Assembly: GCA_900551495.1 (NCBI GenBank)
Contig: URWG01000121.1
Coordinates: forward strand, 1 to 5,547
DNA length: 5,547 bases
Source: an uncultured Eubacteriales bacterium
Lineage (GTDB): Bacteria > Bacillota > Clostridia > Oscillospirales > Oscillospiraceae
Reading direction: 5' to 3'
The position numbers were made by a program, and so were the translations under genes. Below, one piece after another: positions 5,512-5,547 of the stretch; within the stretch, counting starts at the first letter, position 1, and the number at the start of each line of letters is the position of its first letter. The notes beneath the pieces are model-generated. The model worked only from the letters and a program-made list of their open reading frames with translations. It made no database searches and was not told the DNA's origin.

Positions 5512-5547
5512 GGCTCTCTGTCAATAGTTGGGGTAGAGACAAAACGC
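5512..5547. mobile_element. Possible terminal inverted repeat of an ISL3-type insertion sequence (cut by window end)
   Basis: The sequence from 5512 begins GGCTCTCTGTCAATAGTTG and continues GGGTAGAGAC. It resembles, from memory, the GG-starting ends ('GGCTCTTTGTCAA...') of ISL3-family elements in Firmicutes. It abuts the base of the stem-loop with almost no spacer. No transposase is visible because the window ends 36 bases later, so this is a tentative call. Confidence 0.3.

Noticed and set aside
1..5547. CRISPR arrays, tRNA or rRNA genes, riboswitches
   Set aside because: Non-coding space is limited to 34, 186 and 100 bases. No regularly spaced direct repeats, cloverleaf or known aptamer pattern was seen there.

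Overview
The window suggests a GC-rich (roughly 60% by eye) Gram-positive bacterium of the Clostridia, most likely an Oscillospiraceae/Ruminococcaceae-type gut commensal. This rests on family content: a BlaI/BlaR1-like pair, a BspA-type leucine-rich-repeat surface protein, and triple SLH cell-wall anchoring. Promoters are sigma-A-like, Shine-Dalgarno sites are strong, and TGA is used as a stop. The organism assignment is inference.

Layout. Positions 1-34 hold only the sequence just downstream of the first gene, with nothing recognisable. Positions 35-583 (minus) encode a complete TetR-family repressor. The 186-base gap at 584-769 is a divergent control region: a minus-strand promoter for tetR (TTGCAA-17-TATAAT), a plus-strand promoter for the next genes (TTGACA-17-TAAAAT with an extended -10), and small palindromes over the tetR leader. 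Positions 770-5447 (plus) are a tight three-gene operon: a BlaI/MecI-family repressor (770-1135), a BlaR1-like M56 membrane metalloprotease (1132-2589), and a 953-residue secreted LRR_5 + 3xSLH surface protein (2586-5447). Both junctions are 4-base stop/start overlaps (ATGA and TTGA). The last 100 bases hold a long stem-loop that probably ends the operon, directly followed by a sequence resembling the end of an ISL3-type insertion sequence.

How the genes may work together. In the staphylococcal bla/mec paradigm the M56 protein senses an external signal and its cytosolic protease activity leads to inactivation of the BlaI repressor. Here the membrane protein keeps an intact HExxH protease but lacks the penicillin-binding sensor domain. 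It carries instead a Pro/Glu/Thr-rich stalk and a small predicted Ig-like (Big-type) extracytoplasmic domain. The gene coupled to it is a cell-wall-anchored LRR protein rather than a beta-lactamase. The simplest reading is a repurposed BlaI-BlaR1 relay that controls a surface protein and may sense envelope state or the surface protein itself. The sensing role is inference; the gene order, overlaps and domain make-up are read from the sequence.
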